This document shows, piece after piece, positions 42,633-51,181 of a stretch of DNA of 64,000 nucleotides. The notes under the pieces were generated by a model, which made no database searches, was not told where the DNA came from, and saw nothing but the letters and a program-made list of their open reading frames with translations. The stretch lies in NCBI GenBank assembly GCA_963664035.2, contig OY760867.2, forward strand, positions 1,736,001 to 1,800,000, in the 5' to 3' direction. The position numbers and the translations under genes are program-made. The stretch's first letter is position 1; each line of letters opens with the position of its first letter. Source of the stretch: G958296245 sp963664035. Its GTDB lineage: Bacteria > Chloroflexota > Dehalococcoidia > Lucifugimonadales > G958296245.

Positions 42633-42818
42633 TCAGATGAGGCCTAGGAGAGGTCCAAGATCCTGGTACTTGATGTCGCTCTCTACTATCCAATCAAATA
42701 GCGCCGTCCAGTCGGCCGACTTTGGGAGACAGTCCGAGCGTTGGAAGTTGGAGAACAGGCTTTGCATGGAATGCCTGAAGTTCTCTCCATCGACGAATAT
42801 GCACGCTCTGTCGGCCAT
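42633..42818 (-). pseudogene. Truncated NYN/LabA-like (DUF88) gene
   Basis: MADRACIFVDGENFRHSMQSLF is the start of a NYN (PIN-like) ribonuclease domain with its first catalytic Asp. The match holds through PKSADWTALFDW (about residue 50). The frame then ends after a few unrelated residues (61 in total), where full proteins run to 200 or more. Element C4 begins 37 nt further on, so an insertion or deletion event there probably cut the gene. A strong promoter upstream is intact. Confidence 0.7.
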
Positions 42819-42904
42819 GGCTTCCCCATAGACAAAAATAGGCGGCAAGCACGCAGCCCGCCGCCAATCATTCTAGCGCTCAGGACGCACCTGAGCTTGG
42901 GGCC

Positions 42905-42933
42905 ATAATATCTGCGGGATAGGGAGTTGTCAA
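42905..42933 (-). promoter_or_regulatory. Promoter of the truncated NYN gene
   Basis: TTGACA (42928-42933), a 17-nt spacer and TATTAT (42905-42910) on the minus strand, about 87 nt before the ATG at 42818. Confidence 0.75.
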
Positions 42934-43181
42934 CCCCATGGTGCCCCCCAAATCCCCCACCTAACATTGTTGGGAGTTGTTTGGTGTGCTTGGAGGGGCG
43001 TGTCTGGGCGTCGGCTAGGGGCGAGACATGCCATGATCGGGCAGTGGAAGGGTCCGGTCGGCGCCTTCGAGGTATCGGCAGCGCTCCGGCGCCGACCATC
43101 GCTCTCTTCAGGCGAAAGCGGGCATGGCCCGGCTCGGCAACCCGGTTGAGTCGCCTACAACCGATGCTTCACGCAGGACGC
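42934..43181. other. Gene-free stretch between the NYN remnant and the IS1380 gene
   Basis: It begins with a CCCAAATCCCCCACCTAA remnant, the start motif of family B repeats. Nothing else gene-like is visible. The right end of the IS1380 element should lie here, but I could not match terminal inverted repeats. Confidence 0.4.
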
Positions 43182-44711
43182 CTATGTCGGGTAGGGCCCG
43201 GCAGCCAGCGCCAATATCCGCTGCCGAGCCCTGACCAGCAACTCGTATGCGGGGTGGCCACGGGCCAGACGGATGATCAACCTCCTGGAGTGACGCACCA
43301 CACGCCCCGGTAGGGCGATCAGGGCGAAGCGCACCGCCTTCAGCCGCTTGCCCACCCACTGCCCACCCAACACCAGCCGCTTCATCGCAGAGTTCAGGTT
43401 GAAGGCCAGCACCGATATGGCCCACCACGCGGCGTTGGCTCCGAACAGCCCCGACGGCAGCCTGCCCCCGGCAAGGTCACTCTTCAGAACGCCGTGGACC
43501 TCCTCGCCCTTGCCGCATCTCTGCCTGTACCACCAGATCAACTCGTCCCCCGCAAGGGCCCGGTTGGTCACCACTCCGAACACCTTATGCCAACCACGAC
43601 CGGACAGCTCCATCGCTGGGAACGGAAGCTCCATCTGCCCACCCATTCCAGGCAACGGCTGTTCGTCCAGCCGCTCCCTGATGGCTATGAACCGGTACTC
43701 GGGGCTGTTCTTGGAGTGCCCTATCCAGTTCGGCACGAAGTTCACCTCAGTCCACTGCTGACCCGTGTCCACCCGGTGCTTCCCAACCTTCCGGTACAGC
43801 GGCTGCCACTCTTCCTCTCCAACCTCGGACACCGCACGGCGGAACTCGACCGTCACGTCGACACCCACCACAAACTCGATCACCCCGAACCGCGCGTTCA
43901 TGCCCTCCGCGCAGTACCGCAGCAACTCCTGCTGGTACCCCGCCGTGTCCGACCGGAGCATCACTCTCTCCACACCCGCAGGCAGATGCTCCAGCGTCTC
44001 TGACAGCACCCGCAACTGCTGATGACCCGCAGGTACGTTGCCGTCCCGAAACTCCGAATGCACTACCACGTCGGCCTCTGACCAGTAGGTCGTCAGCGGC
44101 TGATACGCCCTGTAGCCCTTGTAGCTGTGGAGCGCCTGCTGCTTGTGCGTCTCCACCAACGTGGCATCCATATCCAGCGTGGCTTGAGCACAGGGCGACC
44201 GGCTCTGCACGAAGCTCACCAGGTCTCCGTTCACCTTCCACAGACCCTTCAGAGCTTCAGTTGGGGAAGGTATGAAGGCTCTGTGAGCCTCCCGCTTGGC
44301 CTCTTCACCCTCGTCGTGGAACCTCTCCAGATACCGGAACACCACCGAGGATGACGGCACCCCACGGCGGCGCTCTCGGCGCCATCTCCCACTCAGCGAC
44401 CTGCGCTCCCTACGGCCAATACCGTGGCTCTCGGCCTGCTCGAGTAGCCTGCACAACCCCTCGTCGCTGGCCAGAACATCCAGATCGGTGACTGACTCTC
44501 CGCCTGCCAGGTTCAGGAGTATCAACGATGTGACCACCTGGCTGTCCGTCCAGCCCTGACCCCCTTTCCGCAGGCCCAGATACCGCTCTACCGATGGCCT
44601 CAATCCTGATAGGTGCATCAACTCCAAGTACGTCATCAGGCCCGACAGGGCTGTCACACCCGTCGAACTCTTCTCCTCCGTATACTGGAATGGCAGCAAG
44701 CCTTGCTTCAT
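43182..44711 (-). CDS. IS1380 family transposase
   Basis: The 509-residue protein has the IS1380 DDE pattern. TLDMDATLVETHKQQALHSYKGYRAYQPL carries the first Asp, HSEFRDGNVPAGHQQL follows, VMLRSDTAGYQQELLRYC has the second, and YRQRCGKGEEVHGVLKSDLAGGRLPSG carries the Glu region. Length is normal and the frame is open, so the gene looks intact. ATG at 44711 follows GAGGTG by 8 nt; ATG at 44753 is a longer alternative. Terminal inverted repeats were not found, so element borders are unknown. Confidence 0.88.
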   Translation of the reverse strand: MKQGLLPFQYTEEKSSTGVTALSGLMTYLELMHLSGLRPSVERYLGLRKGGQGWTDSQVVTSLILLNLAGGESVTDLDVLASDEGLCRLLEQAESHGIGRRERRSLSGRWRRERRRGVPSSSVVFRYLERFHDEGEEAKREAHRAFIPSPTEALKGLWKVNGDLVSFVQSRSPCAQATLDMDATLVETHKQQALHSYKGYRAYQPLTTYWSEADVVVHSEFRDGNVPAGHQQLRVLSETLEHLPAGVERVMLRSDTAGYQQELLRYCAEGMNARFGVIEFVVGVDVTVEFRRAVSEVGEEEWQPLYRKVGKHRVDTGQQWTEVNFVPNWIGHSKNSPEYRFIAIRERLDEQPLPGMGGQMELPFPAMELSGRGWHKVFGVVTNRALAGDELIWWYRQRCGKGEEVHGVLKSDLAGGRLPSGLFGANAAWWAISVLAFNLNSAMKRLVLGGQWVGKRLKAVRFALIALPGRVVRHSRRLIIRLARGHPAYELLVRARQRILALAAGPYPT

Positions 44712-44827
44712 AATAGATGCACCTCGTTGGTGATGGAACTGTCTGTTCAACAACCATCTTAGCCCGCATCGCGTCGGGCTCCAACGAGGTCTTCACTTTA
44801 TCTAGATGGAGAATCTAGGGCCCACGA

Positions 44828-44952
44828 TCAGGGCCTTTTCAAAGTTATGGCTTCCGGCTTTCTGGCCACCAGTCCGTCATTCCCGCGAAAGCGGGAACCC
44901 AGAACGACGATGCGAGTGAAGTAGTGATAACCCGGACTTTGAAAAGGCCCTG
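44828..44952. mobile_element. 125-bp MITE with 16-bp TIRs and 8-bp target duplication
   Basis: CAGGGCCTTTTCAAAG (44829-44844) and its exact reverse complement (44937-44952) bound the element. GCCCACGA occurs on both outer sides (44820-44827 and 44953-44960), consistent with an 8-bp target-site duplication. It has an internal CCCGCGAAAGCGGG hairpin and no gene. The rest of the 44754-45127 gap shows only a short CGTAGGGCTGTCCTTG-type motif. Confidence 0.8.
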
Positions 44953-45127
44953 GCCCACGACCCCCACGAATGGGGCCAAGGTTATGGTCCTCGACAAGCT
45001 CAGATCAGTCGGCGTTCTCCGTAGGGCTGTCCTTGTGGTTCTTGTAGCCGCCCTCTCGCCGGTTGCTGTAGAATCACGCCGGTAGGCCGTCCTTGCGGGC
45101 CTAATCACGGCAACCCGGTACCAACCC

Positions 45128-45547
45128 ATGCGCACCCTGCGGAAAAATTTCGCCGACGAGATCATCGCACACGCCCTCGAGGAAACCCCAAACGAGTGCT
45201 GCGGAATCCTCGCGGGCGCCGGCGGGGTCGTATCCAGGCTCTACAGGATAACCAACACCGCCCACAGCCCCTTCCGATACGTCATGGACCCCCAGGAGCA
45301 GCTCCGCGCCATGCTGGAGTGCGACCGCAACGGCTGGGACATCATCGCCTTCTACCACTCCCACACCCACTCGCCGGCCTACCCATCCCAGACCGACGTA
45401 CGCATGGCCCTACAGAGCGGCTACCTTGACGAACGCTACGTCCTCGTCTCCCTCGAAAACCCGGACGCCCCCGCGATCCGCGCCTTCCAGATCGACGAGT
45501 CCGGCGCCATCACCGAGCACCCCTTGGAAATCACGGCCATCTCCTAA
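45128..45547 (+). CDS. JAMM/Mov34 (MPN+) metallopeptidase
   Basis: This 139-residue single-domain protein carries the full JAMM zinc site: Glu23 in NECCGIL, then His77-Ser-His79-x7-Ser87-x2-Asp90 (YHSHTHSPAYPSQTD). Bacterial members of this size (Mec+/CysO-processing type) trim C-terminal residues from ubiquitin-like sulfur carriers such as CysO or MoaD. A MoaD domain is fused to MobA about 14 kb away, but no carrier is adjacent. Substrate is unproven. Confidence 0.88.
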   Translation: MRTLRKNFADEIIAHALEETPNECCGILAGAGGVVSRLYRITNTAHSPFRYVMDPQEQLRAMLECDRNGWDIIAFYHSHTHSPAYPSQTDVRMALQSGYLDERYVLVSLENPDAPAIRAFQIDESGAITEHPLEITAIS

Positions 45548-45572
45548 TCACACGAATCACAGTTCAGACGTC
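45544..45572 (-). repeat. Family D repeat, copy D3 (inverted)
   Basis: CTAATCACACGAATCACAGT then TCAGACGTCC; the reverse of D1 at 17533. It overlaps the JAMM gene stop. Confidence 0.65.
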
Positions 45573-45649
45573 CCGTCTCCCCGCACGGACGCGCGCAGGG
45601 GTTTATAATCGGAGCCTGACCGACCGTTTCCGAGGACTCCGACCGCGAG

Positions 45650-46369
45650 ATGACTCCCGCCGAGACAGTGGCTGACGACAGGGCGCGCGGCCCCGCGCTG
45701 CGCGTGCCCTGGGCATTCATGGACTCCGTCCAGGCATTCGCGCTCGCCGCCGCGGGCATGCTGGTCCTCGTCCTCGCGGCCGCCCTCGTGCGCGGCGACA
45801 GGCCCGCGGCGGAGGCGCAGCCGCTCAACGCGCTGGTGCTGCTGCTGGGGCCGGCCCTTCTCGTGCTGGCCGTCTGGCTCTTCGGCGTGAGGCGGTACGG
45901 CGCGCCCTGGACGGCCCTCGGCTTCACGCTTCCCGGAAACCGACGCGGCTACCTCTTCGCCGTGCTCGCGCTGCTGCTCAGCCTCGGCTTCGCGGCCGCC
46001 TACGCCGCGACCGTCGAGGCCCTTGGGTTCGACGTGCTGGCGCCGCCCGCCATCCCGCCGGGAATCCTGGGCGACGGCTTCTACCGCGCCGTCAACACGG
46101 CGTCCATCGGCATCGTAGGCCCCATCGCAGAGGAGGCATTCTTCAGGGGCTTCCTGCTGCCCGCCGTAGCGCCCTACGTGGGCGTCTTCAAGGCGGCGCT
46201 GGCGGTATCCGCCCTGTTCGCTCTCAGCCACATGATGGTGGGAGTGTTCGCCCCTGCCTTCGTCAGCGGCCTCATATTCTCCTTGCTGTACTTCAAGACC
46301 GGCTCCATCGTCCCGCCCGTGATCGCCCACGCGGCCCAGAACCTGCTCGTCCTGGCCGTAACACCATAG
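45650..46369 (+). CDS. CPBP family intramembrane glutamic endopeptidase
   Basis: The 239-residue protein has about seven membrane helices. It carries the Abi/CPBP motifs: EExxxR as Glu161-Glu162...Arg166 (AEEAFFRGF), FxxxH with His194 (LFALSHMM), and a last HAAQN. These make a Rce1/CPBP protease-like site. Substrate is unknown; such proteins can process prenylated or bacteriocin peptides. It begins ATG at 45650 and is followed 14 nt later by trpA. Confidence 0.87.
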   Translation: MTPAETVADDRARGPALRVPWAFMDSVQAFALAAAGMLVLVLAAALVRGDRPAAEAQPLNALVLLLGPALLVLAVWLFGVRRYGAPWTALGFTLPGNRRGYLFAVLALLLSLGFAAAYAATVEALGFDVLAPPAIPPGILGDGFYRAVNTASIGIVGPIAEEAFFRGFLLPAVAPYVGVFKAALAVSALFALSHMMVGVFAPAFVSGLIFSLLYFKTGSIVPPVIAHAAQNLLVLAVTP

Positions 46370-46383
46370 CCGCCGAGTCCGAT

Positions 46384-47181
46384 ATGCCGAACCGCATCGA
46401 CGTATCGTTGGGAAAGGCCCGGTCGGACGGGAAGACGGCGCTCGGGCCATTCGTGACCGTCGGCTACCCCGACGTCGAGACGTCCATAGAGGTCGCCGCA
46501 TCGGTGCTCCGCGAGGGCGCGGACCTGATCGAGTTGGGCATCCCATTCAGCGACCCGCTGGCCGAAGGGCCCACCATTCAGAAGACCAGCTTCCAGGCCC
46601 TCCGGAACGGCGTCGACCTGCCCGCCTGCCTGGACGCGGTGCGCCGCCTACGGGGGCAGGGTCTGGAGACGCCTGTCGTGCTGATGGGCTACTACAACCC
46701 CTACCTGCGGTACGGCCTCGCCCGATTCGCCTCTGACGCCGCGAAGGCGGGCGCCGACGGCGTCATCGTGCCCGACCTCCCCACGGAGGAGTCGCGCGAA
46801 ATGCGCGAGCGGTGCGCGGAGCGGGGCATCCACCTGGTGCCGCTGCTGGCCCCCACCAGCACCGACCGGCGCATCGAGTTGGCATGCTCCAGCGCGGGCG
46901 GCTTCATCTACTGCGTCAGCGTCACGGGGGTGACGGGTGCGCGCGCCGAGATGCGAAAGGGAGTCAGCCTGCTGGTCGAGCGCATACGCCGCCACACGGA
47001 CCTGCCGGTGCTCGTGGGCTTCGGCGTGTCGCGCCCCGAGCACCTTGCCGAGATCGGCGGCTTCGCCGACGGCGCCGTAGTGGGCAGCGCCCTCATGGAC
47101 GCGGTGGGCGGCGTACCGCCGGACCGGGCCGCCGACGCCGCGGCCGCATTCGTGCGCGGCCTGCGCGGCCCAGCCCCATAA
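46384..47181 (+). CDS. trpA: Tryptophan synthase alpha chain
   Basis: TrpA cleaves indole-3-glycerol phosphate to indole. The 265-residue TIM barrel has GPFVTVGYPD, the catalytic Glu50 in LIELGIPFSDPLAEGPTIQ, MGYYNPYLRYG, VPDLPTEES, LLAPTSTDRRI, the phosphate-binding CVSVTGVTGAR and GFGVSRPEH. The second catalytic acid, Asp60 in E. coli, is Glu61 here. trpB is not adjacent; the next gene is aroH, another aromatic-pathway gene. Confidence 0.93.
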   Translation: MPNRIDVSLGKARSDGKTALGPFVTVGYPDVETSIEVAASVLREGADLIELGIPFSDPLAEGPTIQKTSFQALRNGVDLPACLDAVRRLRGQGLETPVVLMGYYNPYLRYGLARFASDAAKAGADGVIVPDLPTEESREMRERCAERGIHLVPLLAPTSTDRRIELACSSAGGFIYCVSVTGVTGARAEMRKGVSLLVERIRRHTDLPVLVGFGVSRPEHLAEIGGFADGAVVGSALMDAVGGVPPDRAADAAAAFVRGLRGPAP

Positions 47182-47205
47182 TCCTGGCCACAGGGAGCAT
47201 CTTAC

Positions 47206-47553
47206 ATGCGCGTACGCGGCATCAGGGGCGCCACGACCGCCCACGAGAACACGAAGGAGTCCATCCTGGAGGCGACCCAGGACCTGCTGGAGAGGCTGGT
47301 GGAGGCCAACGACGTCGCCGTTGACGACATCGCCTCGGCCCTCTTCACCACCACCGAAGACCTCGACGCCGGCTTCCCGGCGGAGGCCGCCCGCAGGATG
47401 GGTTGGCAGTACGTCGCCCTCCTCGGCGCCAGGGAAGTCCCGGTCCCCGGCGCGCCCGGCAAGTGCATACGCGTTCTCCTCATGGTCAATACCGACAAGC
47501 CCCCGCAGGACCTCCGGTTCGTCTACGTACGAGGCGCCGCCAACCTCCGCTAA
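47206..47553 (+). CDS. aroH: Chorismate mutase, AroH class
   Basis: AroH-class chorismate mutase makes prephenate for Phe and Tyr. The 115-residue protein has MRVRGIRGATT at the N-terminus, TEDLDAGFPAEAARRMGW, the catalytic Glu in REVPVPG and the catalytic Arg in KCIRVLLMVN, ending FVYVRGAANLR. Length and motifs match the monofunctional trimeric type. It lies 24 nt after trpA. Confidence 0.93.
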   Translation: MRVRGIRGATTAHENTKESILEATQDLLERLVEANDVAVDDIASALFTTTEDLDAGFPAEAARRMGWQYVALLGAREVPVPGAPGKCIRVLLMVNTDKPPQDLRFVYVRGAANLR

Positions 47554-47576
47554 CGACCGGTCCACGCTCTGCGCAG

Positions 47577-47888
47577 TCACTGCCCGCGTGAATGCGCCAC
47601 GACGTTTACGGCCACTTCCGCCGTCCTTCGAAGCTCCTCCAGGAACTCCTCCGAAGACATGCCGTAGGCGTCCACTTCCTGCCTCGGCTGTCCAGCGACA
47701 TTGCCGATTCTAATCTCGCCCCTAACGATGAACATCGCGACGAGTTCTATGACCGACTGCCGGCCGGCTTCCGGCAGCCCTTCGAACAAGCTGAGGCCCC
47801 GGGGCGTGAGCAGGGTGGACATCTCCGGCAGCCCGGTTATCGGGACGTGGGCCAGGTAGCGGTCCGTCCTCATGGCGAGGCACGCCAT
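47577..47888 (-). CDS. Hypothetical small protein
   Basis: The 103-residue protein has no family I recognise. It has a mixed N-terminus (MACLAMRTDRYLAHVPITGLPEM), a hydrophobic helix VIELVAMFIVRG, and an acidic C-terminal helix (SSEEFLEELRRTAEVAVNVVAH). It lies 27 nt after the lipoprotein gene, so it probably ends that operon. An antisense open frame overlaps it but looks like a shadow. Confidence 0.45.
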   Translation of the reverse strand: MACLAMRTDRYLAHVPITGLPEMSTLLTPRGLSLFEGLPEAGRQSVIELVAMFIVRGEIRIGNVAGQPRQEVDAYGMSSEEFLEELRRTAEVAVNVVAHSRGQ

Positions 47889-47915
47889 GGCCTGGACGGA
47901 GCCCGACGACGCGGC

Positions 47916-48719
47916 TCAATGCCTTTGGAATGCTCGTCGCAATTCCGCGTCCATCGAGTCCAGCTTGGCTCGCGCGGCGCCGGACAGGACCGCCTCGGGC
48001 GGAGGCATCCGCGCGCCGAAACCCCCGTCACCGTCGTTCCCGCGCACGAGGGAATCTATCCCCGGCGCGACGAAGTCCTGCGGCTCCCTGTTCCGAAACG
48101 GCGACGGCACGGCCCATTCGAACCATACGCCCGTCGATGCGTCCCACTCGCAGACCAGCGGGGTCGGAGCGGTCGGGCGGTCGCCGGGTACGTACCCATT
48201 CGCAAACAGATCCCTCGAAGTCGAGTCGTCAAGCTTCCCCAGTTGACTCTCAAGCGCGTCGAGGTCGTCTTGCTCGAGCTTCCCCCCGGTGACGAGCTTG
48301 TGCGCGGTGAACTGTCTCGTGAAGTCGAGGGCTTGCGGAAGCTCTTCCCACAGGGGCCCCCACCTCGTCTCGAGACGGCCCGATTCCAGTATCGCAGCCA
48401 TGGACGATGGCGCGGCGGCCAAGTCCCTTCTGAACTGGTGAAGCAGCCGCTCCTCGAGGCCGGGAGTGACCCGGCTGGCCCGCCACCGCCTCGTATATAC
48501 GCTGGACAGGAGCGGGTCCATCGCCTCCAGCTTCGCCTTCTCGGACGAGGTGAGGACGTCCTGGTACGGCGGGAGCGGCCTCTCATCTCCATCCGGCAAG
48601 AGGTACGCGTGTTCCGCGTCCGAATTCACGCTCTCCTGATCGCCGCCGCGCCCGCAAGAGCATGCGAAGAGTATCGCGAGCGCCAGCGCGAGAAGACCGA
48701 GAAGTGCGCGAATATCCAA
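47916..48719 (-). CDS. Hypothetical lipoprotein
   Basis: The 267-residue protein starts MDIRALLGLLALALAILFACSCGRGG, a lipoprotein signal with lipobox LFAC. The mature part is hydrophilic and mostly helical, with similar segments SEKAKLEAMDPLLSSVYTRR near the start and AARAKLDSMDAELRRAFQRH at the end. This internal similarity may reflect a duplicated helix. It starts with TTG 12 nt after the dehydratase gene. Function unknown. Confidence 0.6.
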   Translation of the reverse strand: MDIRALLGLLALALAILFACSCGRGGDQESVNSDAEHAYLLPDGDERPLPPYQDVLTSSEKAKLEAMDPLLSSVYTRRWRASRVTPGLEERLLHQFRRDLAAAPSSMAAILESGRLETRWGPLWEELPQALDFTRQFTAHKLVTGGKLEQDDLDALESQLGKLDDSTSRDLFANGYVPGDRPTAPTPLVCEWDASTGVWFEWAVPSPFRNREPQDFVAPGIDSLVRGNDGDGGFGARMPPPEAVLSGAARAKLDSMDAELRRAFQRH

Positions 48720-48731
48720 GCTGACACTCCG

Positions 48732-50414
48732 TCACGATGGGAAGGCGCGGAGGAAGTCGAAGTCGCAGCCCTGGTCGGCCTGGGTTACGTGGCGGGCGAA
48801 GAGGCGGCGGTAGCCTCTCGCCGGCGCCGGCTTGGGCGGGGGCGCCTGCGCGAGCCTGCGCTGGACCTCCCTGGGTTCGACCTTCAGGTCGAGCCGCCGC
48901 TGGGGCACGTCCATCTCGATGACGTCCCCTGTGCGCGCGGCGGCCAGCGGTCCGCCCACGGCCGATTCCGGGGTGACGTGCACCACTACGGTCCCGAAGG
49001 CGCTCCCGCTCATGCGGGCGTCGCTGACGCGCACCATGTCGCGCACGCCGCCTTCCAGTAGCTTCCTGGGCAGCGGCAGGAACCCCCACTCCGGCATACC
49101 CGGGCCGCCTATGGGGCCCGCGTTGCGCATCACGAGGACGTCGTCGGGGCGCGCGTCCAGGTCCGGGTCGTCTATCCTTCGCAGCAGGTCGTCGTGGTCT
49201 TCGAACACGAGCGCGCGCCCGGAGTGTCTCAGCAGGCCGGGTGAGGCGGCGCTCGACTTGATCACGGCGCCGCCGGGGGCGAGGCTGCCGGCGAGCACGG
49301 CCAGCCCGCCCTCGGGGCTGACGGGGTCGTCCGCGGGCCTGATCACCTCGCGGTCGTAGACCCGCGCGCCCGCGATGTTCTCGCCCAGGCTGCGCCCGGT
49401 CACGGTCGGGGCGTCCGCGTGCAGGATGGGCATGAGCTCTCGCAGCACGGCAGGGAGGCCGCCCGCGTTGTGGAAGTCCTCCATGAGATGGCTGCCGGAG
49501 GGCTTGACGTTCGCCACCACCGGCGTCGTCCTCGACAGGTCGTCGAACAGGTGCAGCGGAAGGTCGACGCCCACGCGGCCGGCGATGGCGCAGAGGTGAA
49601 TGATCGCGTTGGCGGAGCCTCCGATGGCGTGCAGGGCCCGTATGGCGTTCTCGAACGCCTGCCTGGTCAGGATGTCGGACGGCCCCAGGCCGGCCTGGAC
49701 GAGGGCGACGATACGGCGGCCGGCGGCCTCCGCGAGGCGTGTCCTCCGCGAGTCGGCGGCCGGGATGGCCGCGTTGCCCGGCAGGGCGATGCCGAGGGCC
49801 TCCCCCATCGCTCCCATGGTGGAGGCCGTGCCCATGACCCCGCAGTGGCCGGGGCTGCCGATGATGTTGTCCTGGAGGTCGGCCCAGTCGGCCTCGGTGA
49901 TGCGGCCCGCCCTCAGCTCCTGCTCGTAGCGGCGGCAGTCGGTGCAGGTGCCGAGCTCCTCCCCGCGCCAGTTTGCCTTGAGCTGCGGGCCGCCGGTGAC
50001 CAGTATCGCCGGCACGTCGGCGCTGGCGGCTCCCATGAGCAGGGCGGGCGTCGTCTTGTCGCAGCCGCCCAGCAGCGCCACGCCGTCGAGCGGGTTGGCG
50101 GCTATCGACTCCTCGACGTCCATGCTCATCAGGTTGCGGTAGAGCATGGCGGTCGGGCGCATGAGGTACTCGCCGAGGGACATGACGGGGAACTCCAGCG
50201 GGAAGCCGCCGGCCTGCCACACGCCGCGCTTCACCGCCTCCGCGAGGCCGCGCAGGTGGGCGTTGCAGTGGGTCAGCTCGCTCCAGGAGTTGCAGACGCC
50301 GATTATGGGCCGGCCCTCGTACGCCCGGGCGTCGAAGCCCTGCGCCTTGAAGGCGGCGCGCCGCAGCCACCCGTAGAGCTCGGGCGTGTCGAGCCATTCG
50401 CGGCTCCGCAGCAG
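48732..50414 (-). CDS. IlvD/Edd family dehydratase
   Basis: These Fe-S enzymes dehydrate dihydroxy acids, aldonates or 6-phosphogluconate. Motifs include GGCDKTTPA, GHCGVMGTAST, GNAAIPAADS, SGSHLMEDFH and RMSGSAFGTVV. The first conventional start (GTG at 50234) would lose the conserved N-terminus and its Fe-S Cys (IIGVCNSWSELTHCNAH). The frame stays open upstream to CTG at 50414, 11 nt after GGAGG and 7 nt past the upstream stop, so CTG initiation is suspected (560 residues). The sequence fits the sugar-acid (arabonate/xylonate-like) subgroup at least as well as IlvD, so I give no gene name. It is preceded by a gene of unknown function. Confidence 0.85.
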   Translation of the reverse strand: MLRSREWLDTPELYGWLRRAAFKAQGFDARAYEGRPIIGVCNSWSELTHCNAHLRGLAEAVKRGVWQAGGFPLEFPVMSLGEYLMRPTAMLYRNLMSMDVEESIAANPLDGVALLGGCDKTTPALLMGAASADVPAILVTGGPQLKANWRGEELGTCTDCRRYEQELRAGRITEADWADLQDNIIGSPGHCGVMGTASTMGAMGEALGIALPGNAAIPAADSRRTRLAEAAGRRIVALVQAGLGPSDILTRQAFENAIRALHAIGGSANAIIHLCAIAGRVGVDLPLHLFDDLSRTTPVVANVKPSGSHLMEDFHNAGGLPAVLRELMPILHADAPTVTGRSLGENIAGARVYDREVIRPADDPVSPEGGLAVLAGSLAPGGAVIKSSAASPGLLRHSGRALVFEDHDDLLRRIDDPDLDARPDDVLVMRNAGPIGGPGMPEWGFLPLPRKLLEGGVRDMVRVSDARMSGSAFGTVVVHVTPESAVGGPLAAARTGDVIEMDVPQRRLDLKVEPREVQRRLAQAPPPKPAPARGYRRLFARHVTQADQGCDFDFLRAFPS

Positions 50415-50421
50415 CCGCCGT

Positions 50422-51111
50422 TCAGCCTCCAGGGGCGGCCTCCGTTTCGGCGTCCGGCGCTCCGTTCTCCCGCTGGGCCATCTCCTCGTAGAGGCGGGTC
50501 GCGGCGCGCACCTGGTCGGCCCTCCACCTGTTCAGGGCGTCGAGCGCGGGGGGCGCCACGTAGAAGACCTGCACGTCGGGCGGGAACTGGACGCGGTGGT
50601 CTTCCCGGATGAAGAGGACGCCCGACTCCGACTCCTCCAGCGTCTCGTCGATGCCCTTGCCGATGCGCTCGTAGCGCTGGCGCGTCGCCTCCTGGAAGCC
50701 CTCCATCGCCATCGTGAGGACCTTCTGGCTCACCAGCCCGAGCGACATGCAGCGCTGCCAGTCCGAGCTCTCGTGGACGAGGTCGGCGTCCTCCACGGCC
50801 TCCAGGACGCCGCCGGACTTGCAGATGGCCTGCACGAAGGAGTGGCCCTTCGGGTTCATCGCTTCCACGATGGCCATGCCCTCGTCGCCGCCGGCGAAGA
50901 CCATCTCGTGGTAGACGCGGGCGACCCTGCCGAGGGAGCGCTCCAGGTTTTCGACGTGGCCGCGGACCTCGGACCAGTACTGCTCCAGCAGGCGCTGGCC
51001 CTCCTCCGGGGCGTCGGGGCCCAGCAGGTAGAGCGGGACGAGGAACAGCTTGCGGTTGCCCTCGTACTGCCTGGCGTCGGGCTTGGGCATCTGCGTTACC
51101 GGTGTGGACAT
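50422..51111 (-). CDS. Hypothetical protein in dehydratase operon
   Basis: This 229-residue soluble protein is not one I recognise. It is helical and charged, with blocks such as NRKLFLVPLYLLGPDAPEEG, QYWSEVRGHVENLERSLG and ESGVLFIREDHRVQFPPDVQVFYVAPPALDALNRW. No signal peptide or known catalytic motif is visible. It lies directly upstream of the dehydratase with a 7-nt gap, so a linked role in the same pathway is plausible. Confidence 0.65.
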   Translation of the reverse strand: MSTPVTQMPKPDARQYEGNRKLFLVPLYLLGPDAPEEGQRLLEQYWSEVRGHVENLERSLGRVARVYHEMVFAGGDEGMAIVEAMNPKGHSFVQAICKSGGVLEAVEDADLVHESSDWQRCMSLGLVSQKVLTMAMEGFQEATRQRYERIGKGIDETLEESESGVLFIREDHRVQFPPDVQVFYVAPPALDALNRWRADQVRAATRLYEEMAQRENGAPDAETEAAPGG

Positions 51112-51147
51112 GGCGCTCCGCTCCGATGGGGACTCCTATGACTCTAG

Positions 51148-51174
51148 GACGGCGGGTTTGAAACCCGCCGCTAC
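51148..51174. repeat. Family B fragment, copy B6
   Basis: GGCGGGTTTGAAACCCGCC followed by GCTACGG; the core palindrome only. Confidence 0.6.
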
Positions 51175-51181
51175 GGTTCGC

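Noticed and set aside
44754..44953. The 16-bp inverted repeats as ends of the IS1380 element
   Set aside because: Both lie on the same side of the transposase gene and enclose only 125 bp with their own target duplication, so they define a separate MITE.
47592..49061. A 489-codon plus-strand open frame
   Set aside because: It is antisense to the lipoprotein and dehydratase genes, is rich in Arg/Gly/Pro as expected for a high-GC shadow, and has no family motif.
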